Shown piece after piece: positions 5,964 through 12,801 of a DNA stretch of 12,801 nucleotides. The notes beneath the pieces were generated by a model. The model was not told the DNA's origin. It was given only the letters and a program-made list of their open reading frames with translations, and searched no databases. Position 1 is the stretch's first letter. Every line of letters starts with the position of its first letter. Made by a program: the position numbers and the translations under genes. The DNA lies in the NCBI GenBank assembly GCA_031294825.1, contig JAUMPM010000056.1, positions 1 to 12,801 of the forward strand, given 5' to 3'. This DNA comes from Collinsella sp. GTDB taxonomy: Bacteria; Actinomycetota; Coriobacteriia; Coriobacteriales; Coriobacteriaceae.

Positions 5964-6052
5964 AAGTCACGTAAAAGGGACTGGCCCTTCGGCGTCTCCC
6001 CTTTCATGTGCCATCAACCTTATCTATCGGCGTTTCCGCAGATAAAACCTAC

Positions 6053-6082
6053 CAAAATAAACCTGTCCCTTTTTGGCAGGTT
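6053..6082 (-). terminator. Probable intrinsic terminator after rph
   Basis: On the - strand AACCTGCC (6082-6075) pairs with GG-A-CAGGTT (one bulged A; 6068-6060), followed by TATTTT. The stem includes the last two bases of the rph stop codon. Confidence 0.6.
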
Positions 6083-6806
6083 AGGCGAGGACTTGGCGCT
6101 GGAGCTCGATGAGTTCGGCAATGCCCTTGTCGCCCAAATCGAGCAGAGCATTGAGGCGCTTGCGGTCGAAGGGCGCCTGCTCGCCAGTGCCCTGGAGCTC
6201 GATCATCTCACCGGTATCGGTGGCGACAAGGTTCATGTCGACCTCGGCGTGACTGTCCTCGGAATAATCCAGGTCGAGCAGGGTGTTGCCGTCGACAACG
6301 CCCATGGAAATCGCGGCGACCTGGCCCGTGAGCGGGATGCGCTCGAGCTTACCCGCCTCGACCCACATGGCAAGGGCGTCGTGCAGCGCCACCCAGGCGC
6401 CGGTAATGCTCGCCGTTCGCGTGCCGCCGTCTGCCTGAATCACGTCGCAGTCGACGGTGACGGTGTACTCGCCGAGCGCCTTCATGTTGACGACGGTGCG
6501 TAGGCTGCGGCCGATCAGACGCTCGATCTCCATGGAGCGGCCCTTGCGGTTGGCATGCTCGCGCTTGCAGCGCTTGCCGGTCGATGCCGGCAGCATGGCG
6601 TACTCCGCCGTTACCCAACCGGCCTTGGCGCCCTTGCGCCAGCCCGGCACGCCCTCCTCGATGGTGGCAGCGCACAGCACGCGCGTATCGCCAAACTCGG
6701 CCAAGCACGAACCGTGGGCGTGCTTCATGACGCCGCGAGTAAGCTTGATGGGGCGCAGCTCATCGGCGGCGCGGCCGTTGGCGCGATTGACCTGCATGTA
6801 CTCCAT
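6081..6806 (-). CDS. rph: Ribonuclease PH
   Basis: RNase PH is a phosphate-dependent 3'-5' exonuclease that trims tRNA 3' ends and forms a hexameric ring. The 241-residue length is normal. Motifs in order are RPIKLTRGVMKHAHGSCLAEFGDTRVLC (18-45), GWVTAEYAMLPASTGKR (63-79), RKGRSMEIERLIGRSLR (87-103, with the phosphate-binding Arg), IQADGGTRTASITGA (123-137), the active-site segment DLDYSEDSHAEVDMN (178-192) and ELQGTGEQAPF (203-213). The ATG at 6804-6806 has AAAGGA about 7 bases upstream; a second in-frame ATG (6795-6797) is possible. A 54-residue extension upstream would overlap murI and is rejected. It lies 55 bp after murI with no strong terminator between. Confidence 0.96.
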   Translation of the reverse strand: MEYMQVNRANGRAADELRPIKLTRGVMKHAHGSCLAEFGDTRVLCAATIEEGVPGWRKGAKAGWVTAEYAMLPASTGKRCKREHANRKGRSMEIERLIGRSLRTVVNMKALGEYTVTVDCDVIQADGGTRTASITGAWVALHDALAMWVEAGKLERIPLTGQVAAISMGVVDGNTLLDLDYSEDSHAEVDMNLVATDTGEMIELQGTGEQAPFDRKRLNALLDLGDKGIAELIELQRQVLA

Positions 6807-6861
6807 AGAAATATCCTTTCGGCAAAAGGTGAACGTGAGCCTTTGGTCGGTGACCTTATAT

Positions 6862-7746
6862 CTATTTGAGTTCGTCGATATCGATATGCTCAATGCTCTT
6901 GAGCGGCTGGCCAAAGATAAAACTGCCCGCCACCGCAAACTCGGCAATGTTGTCAGACGTGGTGGCAAAGCGATGCTGCGGCTCGGCTGCGTCGCCCGCC
7001 AGCTGCTCGCGGCGCGTGAGAATATCGGTCAGCTCGCGCGTGGTCTCCTCAGCGGAGCTCACCACGCGCACTCCGGGACCCAGCGCATGACGAATAGGTC
7101 CCACGAGCAGCGGAAAATGCGTGCAGCCGAGTACCACGGTATCGATGCCGTGGTCGCGCAGCGGTTCAACCGTGGCGCCGACCAGCGCGCGTACGGCAGG
7201 CGTATCAAAGATATCCTCGTTCTCGAGCCACTGCTCTTGCAGATGCGCGCCCGAGGCGAGCTCGTGCTCAACGACCTCTACAAAGCTCGAGGCAGGGCAG
7301 CCGTATACGTCGACGCCGGCATCCAGGTCCTGAATGGCACGCGTGTAAGCGCCTGAGCGAATGGTGAGGTTGGTGGCGAGCACGCCTACCCGGCGCGTGC
7401 GGGTGCTGTTGATTGCCGCGCGTGCGCCCGGTGCGATCACACCGATGACGGGGACGTCAAGCACCTGCTGGGCCAAACGCAAGGCCGCAGCGGTCGCCGT
7501 ATTGCAGGCGATGACCATGATCTTGACGTCGTGCTTCGACAGCCAACGGCCCGCCTGCAGTGCAAACGAGCGCACCTCGTCCTCGGTGCGGGTGCCGTAA
7601 GGGCAGCGCTTGGTATCGCCAAAGTAGTAGACGGACTCGTGCGGCAACGCCGTCGCAATCGCGCGCGCAACCGTCAGACCGCCCAGTCCCGAGTCGAACA
7701 CACCGATCGGGCGCGTGTCACCTGCCAGATTCTCGATATCGGACAT
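6862..7746 (-). CDS. murI: Glutamate racemase
   Basis: MurI interconverts L- and D-glutamate, supplying the D-Glu that MurD adds to the peptidoglycan stem. The 294 residues (slightly above the usual ~265-270, from a short N-terminal lead and a C-terminal tail) show PIGVFDSGLGGLTVARAI (13-30), the two active-site cysteines in CNTATA (C81) and GCTHFPLL (C208), and YFGDTKRCPYGTR (41-53). The ATG at 7744-7746 follows GGTGAGGT closely; a GTG at 7798-7800 that overlaps the HAD stop lacks a ribosome site. It is 53 bp from the HAD gene and in the same direction as murE, two genes upstream, so the wall precursor genes are grouped. Confidence 0.95.
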   Translation of the reverse strand: MSDIENLAGDTRPIGVFDSGLGGLTVARAIATALPHESVYYFGDTKRCPYGTRTEDEVRSFALQAGRWLSKHDVKIMVIACNTATAAALRLAQQVLDVPVIGVIAPGARAAINSTRTRRVGVLATNLTIRSGAYTRAIQDLDAGVDVYGCPASSFVEVVEHELASGAHLQEQWLENEDIFDTPAVRALVGATVEPLRDHGIDTVVLGCTHFPLLVGPIRHALGPGVRVVSSAEETTRELTDILTRREQLAGDAAEPQHRFATTSDNIAEFAVAGSFIFGQPLKSIEHIDIDELK

Positions 7747-7799
7747 TACCTCACCAGATTCTCTCTCGAAAAGATATGGCTCAGAACGATAGGACCGCA

Positions 7800-8711
7800 C
7801 TACGAGCGGGCCGCGACGAGCAGCTCTGCCGTTGCCGCCCAGCCGTCGACAATCTTTCCGCGCGTGACGTAGGCGTTATCGCAGGCATCCAGGAACTCGG
7901 GCGCGCCGGCGCTGGTCAAACCATTCTCGACCAGGCAGAACGTGCCCACGTGGTCAGCCATGTAGAAGTCGGACTCGGAATCGCCGAGCGCCAGCGTCTC
8001 CTCGCGCTCGATACCCAGGTGCTCGCAGAAACGTGCGATGGCAACGCCCTTGTTGAGGCCGGCGGGATTGATGTTAAACGCGCGGCCATCCTCGACGCGC
8101 TCGAGCTCGAGCGTCGTCGGCTTGGACAGATGCGTCAGATGACCGTTGCAGGCCCAGACCAGGCCGCAGCCGGCCTCGTCAAGAATGGCCTGAACCTCGT
8201 CGTCGGGCACATCGCCGCGCATACCGACGGTGACCTCGCGGTACTTGTAGCCAGTCGACATATCGTTGTGGTACTCGATCTTATGCGGCCAGCGGGCGAG
8301 AATCTTCTCGCACACGCCGGTCTGCTCGATCACCTGATGCGGCGTGAGGCCGCAGGCGGGGTCGTAGGGCATATCGCCGGTCAGATACTCCCAGTCGTTG
8401 GCCTTGAGATCGTACATGACCAGGCCACCCATCTCGCCGATGTAGGAGTTGAGACCGAGCACGCGCGCATCCTCGTGGATCATGGTACGGTTGCGGCCCG
8501 AGGTGGGAACCACCTGAATGCCGGCGCGGGCAAGTGCCACGACAGCCTCGACGAGCTTGGTCGAGGGGTTGCCGTCGTTGTCGCGCAGCACGCACGAGCC
8601 GGGCGCGAGCATGGTGGCGTCCAGGTCGGTAAAGACATAGTTGACCTTTGCGAGACGCTCGCGTATCTCACCCGAGAGCTCGGAGACGGTAGGCAGGGTG
8701 TTGTGGGACAT
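7800..8711 (-). CDS. HAD-superfamily phosphatase (Cof-like, type IIB)
   Basis: A 303-residue haloacid dehalogenase-type phosphatase. Motif I is FTDLDATML (27-35; nucleophile D29 and acid/base D31), motif II T/S in VVPTSGRNRT (67-76), motif III K221 in LNKGVAIARF and motif IV GDSESD (243-248), in which Ser replaces the common Asn of GDxxND. The inserted cap between motifs II and III (~90-210) is of the alpha/beta IIB kind. Such enzymes act on sugar phosphates, nucleotides or cofactors; the substrate cannot be read from the sequence. The ATG at 8709-8711 has GGAG five bases upstream. It stands between murE (127 bp) and murI (53 bp), so a role linked to wall sugar or nucleotide recycling is possible but unproven. 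Confidence 0.88.
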   Translation of the reverse strand: MSHNTLPTVSELSGEIRERLAKVNYVFTDLDATMLAPGSCVLRDNDGNPSTKLVEAVVALARAGIQVVPTSGRNRTMIHEDARVLGLNSYIGEMGGLVMYDLKANDWEYLTGDMPYDPACGLTPHQVIEQTGVCEKILARWPHKIEYHNDMSTGYKYREVTVGMRGDVPDDEVQAILDEAGCGLVWACNGHLTHLSKPTTLELERVEDGRAFNINPAGLNKGVAIARFCEHLGIEREETLALGDSESDFYMADHVGTFCLVENGLTSAGAPEFLDACDNAYVTRGKIVDGWAATAELLVAARS

Positions 8712-8749
8712 AATCACTCCGTTTACATAGATGGGGTTTGATCTTGGTA

Positions 8750-8775
8750 GCGTGTTTTCCCTAGGGTAAACACGC
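8750..8775. promoter_or_regulatory. 26-bp near-perfect palindrome upstream of the HAD gene
   Basis: GCGTGTTT (8750-8757) and AAACACGC (8768-8775) flank T-CCCTAGGG-T (8758-8767). Twelve of 13 base pairs match; only the T/T pair fails. It ends 38 bases before the HAD ATG. No U-run follows, so an operator is more likely than a terminator. A weak TTTACC -35-like box overlaps it. Confidence 0.6.
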
Positions 8776-8812
8776 CTGGAAGGCCTTAGGTCATCGGGCG
8801 TCGAGGATTCGC

Positions 8813-8840
8813 AAACGCCACCCTCAAGGCGGCAGCGTTT
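8813..8840 (-). terminator. Weak hairpin at the murE 3' end
   Basis: In - strand RNA AAACGCUGCC pairs with GGUGGCGUUU (10 pairs, two G-U) around GCCUUGAG. The stem overlaps the murE stop codon, but only UUU follows, so termination would be partial. Confidence 0.35.
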
Positions 8841-10359
8841 AGGCATCGTACGCCGCAAGGATGCGCTTGAGAACCGAGCCGTCGCGCTCGCAGGGCTCGG
8901 CCCCGTTCTTGCGCAACATGTAGTCGTCAACGCCCTTGCCCGTCACGATCACCACGGCGGGCCGCTCGGTCTCGCGCACGGCGGTCTCGATGGCAGCGGG
9001 ACGGTCGAGCACAATCTGCCAGTTGTCGTTGCCCTGCTCCCGGACATTGCGTGCGATCTCGTCGCAGATGTCCTCGACGTTCTCGGGGCCCGGGTCGTCT
9101 TCGGTGATCACGATGCGGTCGGCGTACTTACCGGCAGCGATGCCCATCGTGGTCCGGCGATCGACGCCTTTGCCGCCGGTGGCGCCAAACACCACCGCGA
9201 GTTCGCGCTCCGGATAGTTCTCTCGCAGATCGCGCAGGAGCGTCTCAAGGCTCATGCCGTTATGGGCATAATCGACGACGCCCAAAATCTTGCCCGATTC
9301 CGACCTGTAGAGCTCCATACGACCGGGGACAAAAACGTTCTCGAGCCCATGGACGATGCCCTCTTCCGAAATGCCCAGTGCCTCCGCGCACGCAATAGCG
9401 GCAAGCGCGTTGGACACGTTGAACTTTACCGGCGTGGGAATCACCATGTCGCGCGTAAAGCGGGGGGTGCGCACCGTTGCCACCACGCCGCAGTCGCCAT
9501 TTCGAATCGCCAACGCGAGCACGTCGGCACGCTCGTCGGTCAGGGAGAACGTCACCGTGCGCTCGCAGCGGGACGCCGCCTCGAGCACGCGGTCGACGTG
9601 ATCCATATCGAGGTTGACCACAGCAAAGCGGCTCTGCGAAAAAATCTTGAGCTTGCTGGCAAAGTAATCCTCAAGCGTGGGATGCTCGATCGGCGAGATA
9701 TGGTCCTCACCGATATTGGTAAAGGCACCCACTTCAAAGTCAATCTTGCCCGTACGCTCGTATTTGAGGCCCTGGCTCGACGCCTCCATGACCAGCCACG
9801 GAGCGCCCGCCTCGGCGGCATGTGCGATACGCGACTGCAGCAGGAAGGACTCGGGGGTCGTCAGCTTAGAAGGACCGGTCTCGATACCGTCATCGAACTC
9901 GATACCCGTGTTGAGGGCAGGTCGATGACAACCCGCGAGCTTAGCCTCGTTGGCAAGAATGCCACGCAGATAAAAGCTGCAGGTCGACTTGCCCTTGGTG
10001 CCCGTAAAAGCGCAGACCTCCACCTTGCCCGAGGGATGACCGTAATAGGCGTCCGCCACCACAGCGAGCGTACGGCGGATATCGTTGACGATAATCGCGG
10101 GGGCATCGACGCCGTAATCCGTCTCGGACACATAGGCGACGGCGCCGTCGGCAATCGCCGACACCAGATACTCGCGCTTAAATGCACGCCCCTTACAGAC
10201 AAACAGCGTGCCCGGACGCACTTGGCGCGAATCGTCAGTCGCAAATTCAATAGGCCAATCGCATGGCACTGCCGGCTTGGAGACGACCACGCCTTCCGCC
10301 TCGAGCAATTCAATATAGCGCTTAAGTGTCAGTTTTTCTCGCGGCGTGCTATCCGACAT
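8839..10359 (-). CDS. murE: UDP-MurNAc-tripeptide synthetase, lysine-type MurE
   Basis: MurE adds the third stem-peptide residue to UDP-MurNAc-L-Ala-D-Glu using ATP, in the cytoplasm. The 506-residue length is normal. The N-terminal domain shows TDDSRQVRPGTLFVCKGRAF (41-60). The central ATPase has the P-loop TGTKGKST (119-126), TTPES (167-171), MEASSQG (191-197), NIGEDH (215-220) and DYFASKLKIF (231-240; K236 is the likely carbamylated Lys). The C-terminal domain has DYAHNG and ITEDDPGPE (418-426). That last stretch is where meso-DAP enzymes carry DNPR; DDP-type sequences occur in streptococcal L-lysine enzymes, which the whole protein resembles (CKGRAFKREYLVSAI, AFTGTKGKST). So L-Lys or L-Orn is the predicted substrate. 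The ATG at 10357-10359 has an AGGGG site; an in-frame frame to 10443 is weaker. Confidence 0.94.
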   Translation of the reverse strand: MSDSTPREKLTLKRYIELLEAEGVVVSKPAVPCDWPIEFATDDSRQVRPGTLFVCKGRAFKREYLVSAIADGAVAYVSETDYGVDAPAIIVNDIRRTLAVVADAYYGHPSGKVEVCAFTGTKGKSTCSFYLRGILANEAKLAGCHRPALNTGIEFDDGIETGPSKLTTPESFLLQSRIAHAAEAGAPWLVMEASSQGLKYERTGKIDFEVGAFTNIGEDHISPIEHPTLEDYFASKLKIFSQSRFAVVNLDMDHVDRVLEAASRCERTVTFSLTDERADVLALAIRNGDCGVVATVRTPRFTRDMVIPTPVKFNVSNALAAIACAEALGISEEGIVHGLENVFVPGRMELYRSESGKILGVVDYAHNGMSLETLLRDLRENYPERELAVVFGATGGKGVDRRTTMGIAAGKYADRIVITEDDPGPENVEDICDEIARNVREQGNDNWQIVLDRPAAIETAVRETERPAVVIVTGKGVDDYMLRKNGAEPCERDGSVLKRILAAYDA

Positions 10360-10659
10360 ACAACGACCCCTCTCGCTAAGCCCAGCCTCAATTGCCTCGA
10401 GACCAAACCGATTCAACAAAACCCTTTCAATACTAGCAGCCATCGTAATATGCCGCCCAATCTTGTATCGGGCACAGACTGCTAAATCTTGGAACCGCTA
10501 CCGGAAGCCCGGACGAGCCACGCCGTGGTTTTTTCGGTTCGCTCGGCGCTTATGCCCTATCACGAAACAAAAGATTGGCATGATAGTAAAGATTATTTGA
10601 CATCAGCTGCCACAATCCTTGCGGCAGTACACCTGAGCCGTCAGCAGAAAGGATCTTGC
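10360..10659. other. Divergent murE/asnB intergenic region
   Basis: No gene is supported here. On the murE side an extended -10, TGCTAGTAT, lies on the - strand at 10438-10430 without a good -35. On the asnB side AT-rich sequence at ~10565-10602 includes TTGACA (10597-10602) but no matching -10 box was found. CTGCC (10607-10611) and GGCAG (10623-10627) could form a small leader hairpin. The murE frame stays open to 10443, which could be read as a 28-residue extension. Confidence 0.4.
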
Positions 10660-12528
10660 ATGTGCGGTTTTGTCGGTTTTACCGGTACAGATGAACAGAG
10701 TGAGCTGGTTCTCACGGCTATGATGAATCGCATCATCCACCGTGGTCCCGATATGGGCGGCCAGCATATCGTCGACAACGTTGCCCTTGGCTTCCGTCGT
10801 CTTTCGATTCTCGATCTTTCCGAAGCTGGAGCTCAGCCCATGTCGAGCGACGACGGCAAGGTCACGATTGTCTTCAACGGAGAGATCTACAACTTCCAGG
10901 AGCTCCGCGCCGAGCTGGAGGCAGCCGGCTACGCCTTCCACTGCAACGCTGATACCGAGGTCCTGGTACACGGTTACGAGGAGTGGGGCGAGGACCTGGT
11001 CAACCGCCTGCGTGGCATGTACGCGTTCGTGATTCACGACCAGAACAAGAACAAACTCTTTGGCGCTCGCGACATCTTTGGTATCAAGCCGTTCTATTAC
11101 TACCAGGCATCCGATGGCTCGCTGCTGTTTGGCTCCGAGATCAAGAGCTTCCTGGACCATCCCAAGTTTGAGAAGGCCGTCAACCACGACGCGCTGCGCC
11201 CCTATCTGACGCTGCAATTCCCCGCCACGGAGGAGACCTTCTTTAAGGGCGTGTTCAAGCTTGCCCCGGCGCATTGCTTTACGTATGACCTGACGACCAA
11301 CACCATGGACATCAAGCGTTACTGGAGCTGTGACTTCACCGACGACAACTCCAAGACCTTCGAGGAGTACGTGGACGAGTGCGACAAGGTCGTGCACGAA
11401 AGCGTCGCCGCGCACCGAATCGCCGATGTTAAGGTGGGCTCGTTCCTTTCTGGCGGCGTGGACTCCAGCTACATTGCCGCCTGTCTCATGCCTGACACCA
11501 CGTATTCTGTCGGCTTTGATTACAAGAACTTCAACGAGACCAACTACGCTGCCGAGCTTTCCGACAAGCTGGGCATCAAGAACGTCCGCAAGATGATTAC
11601 CGCCGACGAGTTCTTCGATGCACTGCCCGATATCCAGTATCACATGGACGAGCCGCAATCGAACCTGTCCAGCGTGCCGCTGTACTATCTGGCGCAAATG
11701 GCTTCCGAGGAGGTCACCGTCGTCCTTTCGGGCGAGGGTGCCGACGAGCTGTTTGCCGGCTACGAGTGGTACGAGGACACCCCCGAGATGCGCTCCTTTA
11801 AGAAGCGCGTGCCGCTCGGCGTACGTCGCGCCCTGGGCTCGCTCGTTCAGCATCTCCCCTACTTTAAGGGCCACAACTTCCTGACGAAATGCGCCGAGGT
11901 TCCCGAGCGCTGGTATGTGGGTCAGGCAAAGGTGTTCGATCCCTCCGAGGTCGACGAGGTGCTCAAGCCCGCTTATGACACCGGCAAGAACGCCGCCGAG
12001 ATGTGCGCCGAGTACTACAAGCAGGTTCCCGATTGCTGCGAGCTTTCCAAGAAACAGTATCTGGATATGAACATGTGGCTACCGGGCGACATCCTGCTCA
12101 AGGCAGACAAGATGTGCATGGCGCATTCTCTGGAGCTTCGCGTCCCGTTCCTGGACAAGAAGGTCATGGAGTTTGCCGAGCACATTCCCGCCAACTACCG
12201 TGTTAACGAAGAAGGCTGCAAGCTCGTTCTGCGTCACGCTGCCAACCGTACGCTGCCCGACGAGTGGGCAACGCGCAAGAAGGTGGGCTTCCCCGTACCG
12301 GTCAAGTTCTGGCTGCGCGAGCAAAAGTACTACGACTACGTAAAGGAATACTTCACCGCACCATGGGCTGCCGATTTCTTTGACACCGATGCGCTCATGA
12401 AACTGCTTGACGATCACTTTGAGGGTCGCGCGCTCAACCAGCGCAAGATCTATACCACGCTGACGTTCCTCATCTGGTACAAGCGCTTCTTTATCGACGA
12501 GGACAAGGGCGCCGAAGTCGCCGCGTAA
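10660..12528 (+). CDS. asnB: Asparagine synthetase, glutamine-hydrolysing
   Basis: AsnB makes asparagine from aspartate, ATP and glutamine. The 622 residues have two domains. The N-terminal class II glutaminase begins MCGFVGFTG with the nucleophile Cys2 exposed after Met removal, followed by RGPD (28-31), RRLSILDLS (46-54), FNGEIYN (72-78) and the conserved GARDIFGIKPFYY (135-147). The C-terminal synthetase has the PP-loop SGGVDSS (264-270), LSGEGADELFAGY (356-368), KADKM and LELRVPFLDKKVME (491-504). The segment MDEPQSNLSSVPLY (329-342) departs from the common DEPxxDPS form. The ATG at 10660 has AAAGGA eight bases upstream, and Cys2 demands this start; a frame from 10489 is rejected. No clear terminator lies between asnB and the downstream tRNA-Val. 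Confidence 0.96.
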   Translation: MCGFVGFTGTDEQSELVLTAMMNRIIHRGPDMGGQHIVDNVALGFRRLSILDLSEAGAQPMSSDDGKVTIVFNGEIYNFQELRAELEAAGYAFHCNADTEVLVHGYEEWGEDLVNRLRGMYAFVIHDQNKNKLFGARDIFGIKPFYYYQASDGSLLFGSEIKSFLDHPKFEKAVNHDALRPYLTLQFPATEETFFKGVFKLAPAHCFTYDLTTNTMDIKRYWSCDFTDDNSKTFEEYVDECDKVVHESVAAHRIADVKVGSFLSGGVDSSYIAACLMPDTTYSVGFDYKNFNETNYAAELSDKLGIKNVRKMITADEFFDALPDIQYHMDEPQSNLSSVPLYYLAQMASEEVTVVLSGEGADELFAGYEWYEDTPEMRSFKKRVPLGVRRALGSLVQHLPYFKGHNFLTKCAEVPERWYVGQAKVFDPSEVDEVLKPAYDTGKNAAEMCAEYYKQVPDCCELSKKQYLDMNMWLPGDILLKADKMCMAHSLELRVPFLDKKVMEFAEHIPANYRVNEEGCKLVLRHAANRTLPDEWATRKKVGFPVPVKFWLREQKYYDYVKEYFTAPWAADFFDTDALMKLLDDHFEGRALNQRKIYTTLTFLIWYKRFFIDEDKGAEVAA

Positions 12529-12569
12529 GTTTCGTTATGAATTAGCGGTGAACAGCACGGGGTTTCCGC

Positions 12570-12575
12570 TATACT
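12570..12575 (+). promoter_or_regulatory. Candidate -10 box for tRNA-Val
   Basis: TATACT lies 10 bases before the tRNA 5' end, as expected for a tRNA promoter. The -35 is weak (GGTGAA or TGAACA near 12547-12554). A 6-bp inverted repeat TAGCGG (12543-12548) / CCGCTA (12566-12571) spans the promoter and could alternatively be a weak asnB 3' hairpin. Confidence 0.5.
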
Positions 12576-12585
12576 CAATCCCTGC

Positions 12586-12661
12586 GGGCGATTGGCGCAA
12601 CGGTTAGCGCAGGTGCTTTACACGCACAAGGCTGGGGGTTCGAATCCCTCATCGCCCACCA
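12586..12661 (+). tRNA. tRNA-Val (anticodon TAC), CCA encoded
   Basis: A 76-nt cloverleaf: acceptor GGGCGAT/ATCGCCC, D arm GCGC-AACGGTTA-GCGC, anticodon loop TTTACAC (anticodon TAC at 34-36), T arm GGGGG-TTCGAAT-CCCTC, discriminator A and encoded CCA. The anticodon stem GGTGC/GCACA has one G27-A43 mismatch at its base. It reads GTA and other Val codons by wobble. Confidence 0.95.
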
Positions 12662-12670
12662 TTGAATTGG

Positions 12671-12698
12671 AAACGGTCCTCGAAAGGGGACCGTTTTT
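12671..12698 (+). terminator. Intrinsic terminator after tRNA-Val
   Basis: AAACGGTCC (12671-12679) pairs with GGACCGTTT (12688-12696), loop of 8, followed by T to 12698. It lies 9 bases past the tRNA CCA and may also end asnB read-through. Confidence 0.9.
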
Positions 12699-12699
12699 G

Positions 12700-12801
12700 T
12701 TTGGGCCCATTTCATGGGATTCGAACCCGCAAGGGTGCGGAGCTGAGGAAACGCGAAGCGCTTTCCAGCGCAGCACGCGAGGAGCGAAGCGACGAAGCGG
12801 A
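12700..12801. other. GC-rich stretch with hairpins, running off the window
   Basis: No gene is supported. It holds small inverted repeats CCCAT/ATGGG and CCGCA/TGCGG, a copy of the tRNA T-arm sequence in reverse orientation (GGGATTCGAACCC, 12719-12731 approx.), and ends in repeated GCGAAGCGA-like words (from about 12779). It could be the edge of a repeat, an integrated element or a structured untranslated region. Confidence 0.35.

Noticed and set aside
7560..8741. Long + strand open frame opposite murI and the HAD gene
   Set aside because: It crosses two well-supported - strand genes and has no family motifs; it arises from codon bias.
9262..10485. Long + strand open frame opposite murE
   Set aside because: Same reason: antisense to a gene with clear MurE motifs, with no ribosome site or domain seen.
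10518..10534. CCAC-GCC-GTGG followed by six T on the + strand
   Set aside because: The stem is only four pairs and no + strand gene lies upstream, so a terminator has nothing to end.
10603..11874. Long - strand open frame opposite asnB
   Set aside because: asnB has full catalytic motifs on the + strand; the opposite frame shows only a biased composition.
12705..12735. A second tRNA on the - strand
   Set aside because: Only the T-loop and three stem pairs match; the rest of the T stem, the acceptor and the other arms do not form.
1..12801. CRISPR array, rRNA or defence system
   Set aside because: No regularly spaced identical repeats, no rRNA sequence and no nuclease or defence-like protein was seen in any frame.

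Overview
The window looks like chromosomal DNA of a fairly GC-rich Gram-positive bacterium. The gene set and its flavour (a Veg-like protein next to ispE, a streptococcal-like lysine-type MurE, LysRS with a fused tRNA-binding tail) suggest the Actinomycetota class Coriobacteriia, perhaps Collinsella or a relative. That placement is inferred from protein character; no species marker was checked.

Layout. Positions 1-79 hold the last codons of an IS110-like transposase on the + strand. Positions 80-385 hold no gene but are densely structured: a two-copy direct repeat, a 96-bp inverted repeat containing a strong two-way terminator, and two REP-like hairpins that end at the lysS stop codon. From 386 to 10359 every gene lies on the - strand. 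In order of transcription they are murE, a HAD phosphatase, murI, rph, rdgB, dtd, veg, ispE, tRNA-Pro(CGG), tatA, greA and lysS. A 300-bp divergent intergenic region (10360-10659) separates murE from asnB, which is on the + strand. asnB is followed by tRNA-Val(TAC), its terminator, and a GC-rich stretch that runs off the window.

The - strand block is a set of short transcription units, not one operon. Evidence is the close pairs (rdgB/dtd 3 bp apart, veg/ispE 2 bp apart), plus terminators or promoters after rph, before veg, after tRNA-Pro, before tatA, after tatA and between greA and lysS. The themes are cell wall precursor synthesis (MurE and MurI, with IspE for isoprenoid carriers), nucleotide and tRNA quality control (RdgB, Dtd, RNase PH), transcription elongation (GreA), translation (LysRS, two tRNAs), protein export (TatA) and asparagine synthesis.

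The window is mostly housekeeping. The points most worth a second look are the LysRS carrying a C-terminal MetRS/Trbp111-type domain, the lysine-type signature of MurE, the paired hairpins with compensating stem changes beside lysS, the 96-bp inverted repeat next to the IS remnant, and a 26-bp near-perfect palindrome upstream of the HAD gene.
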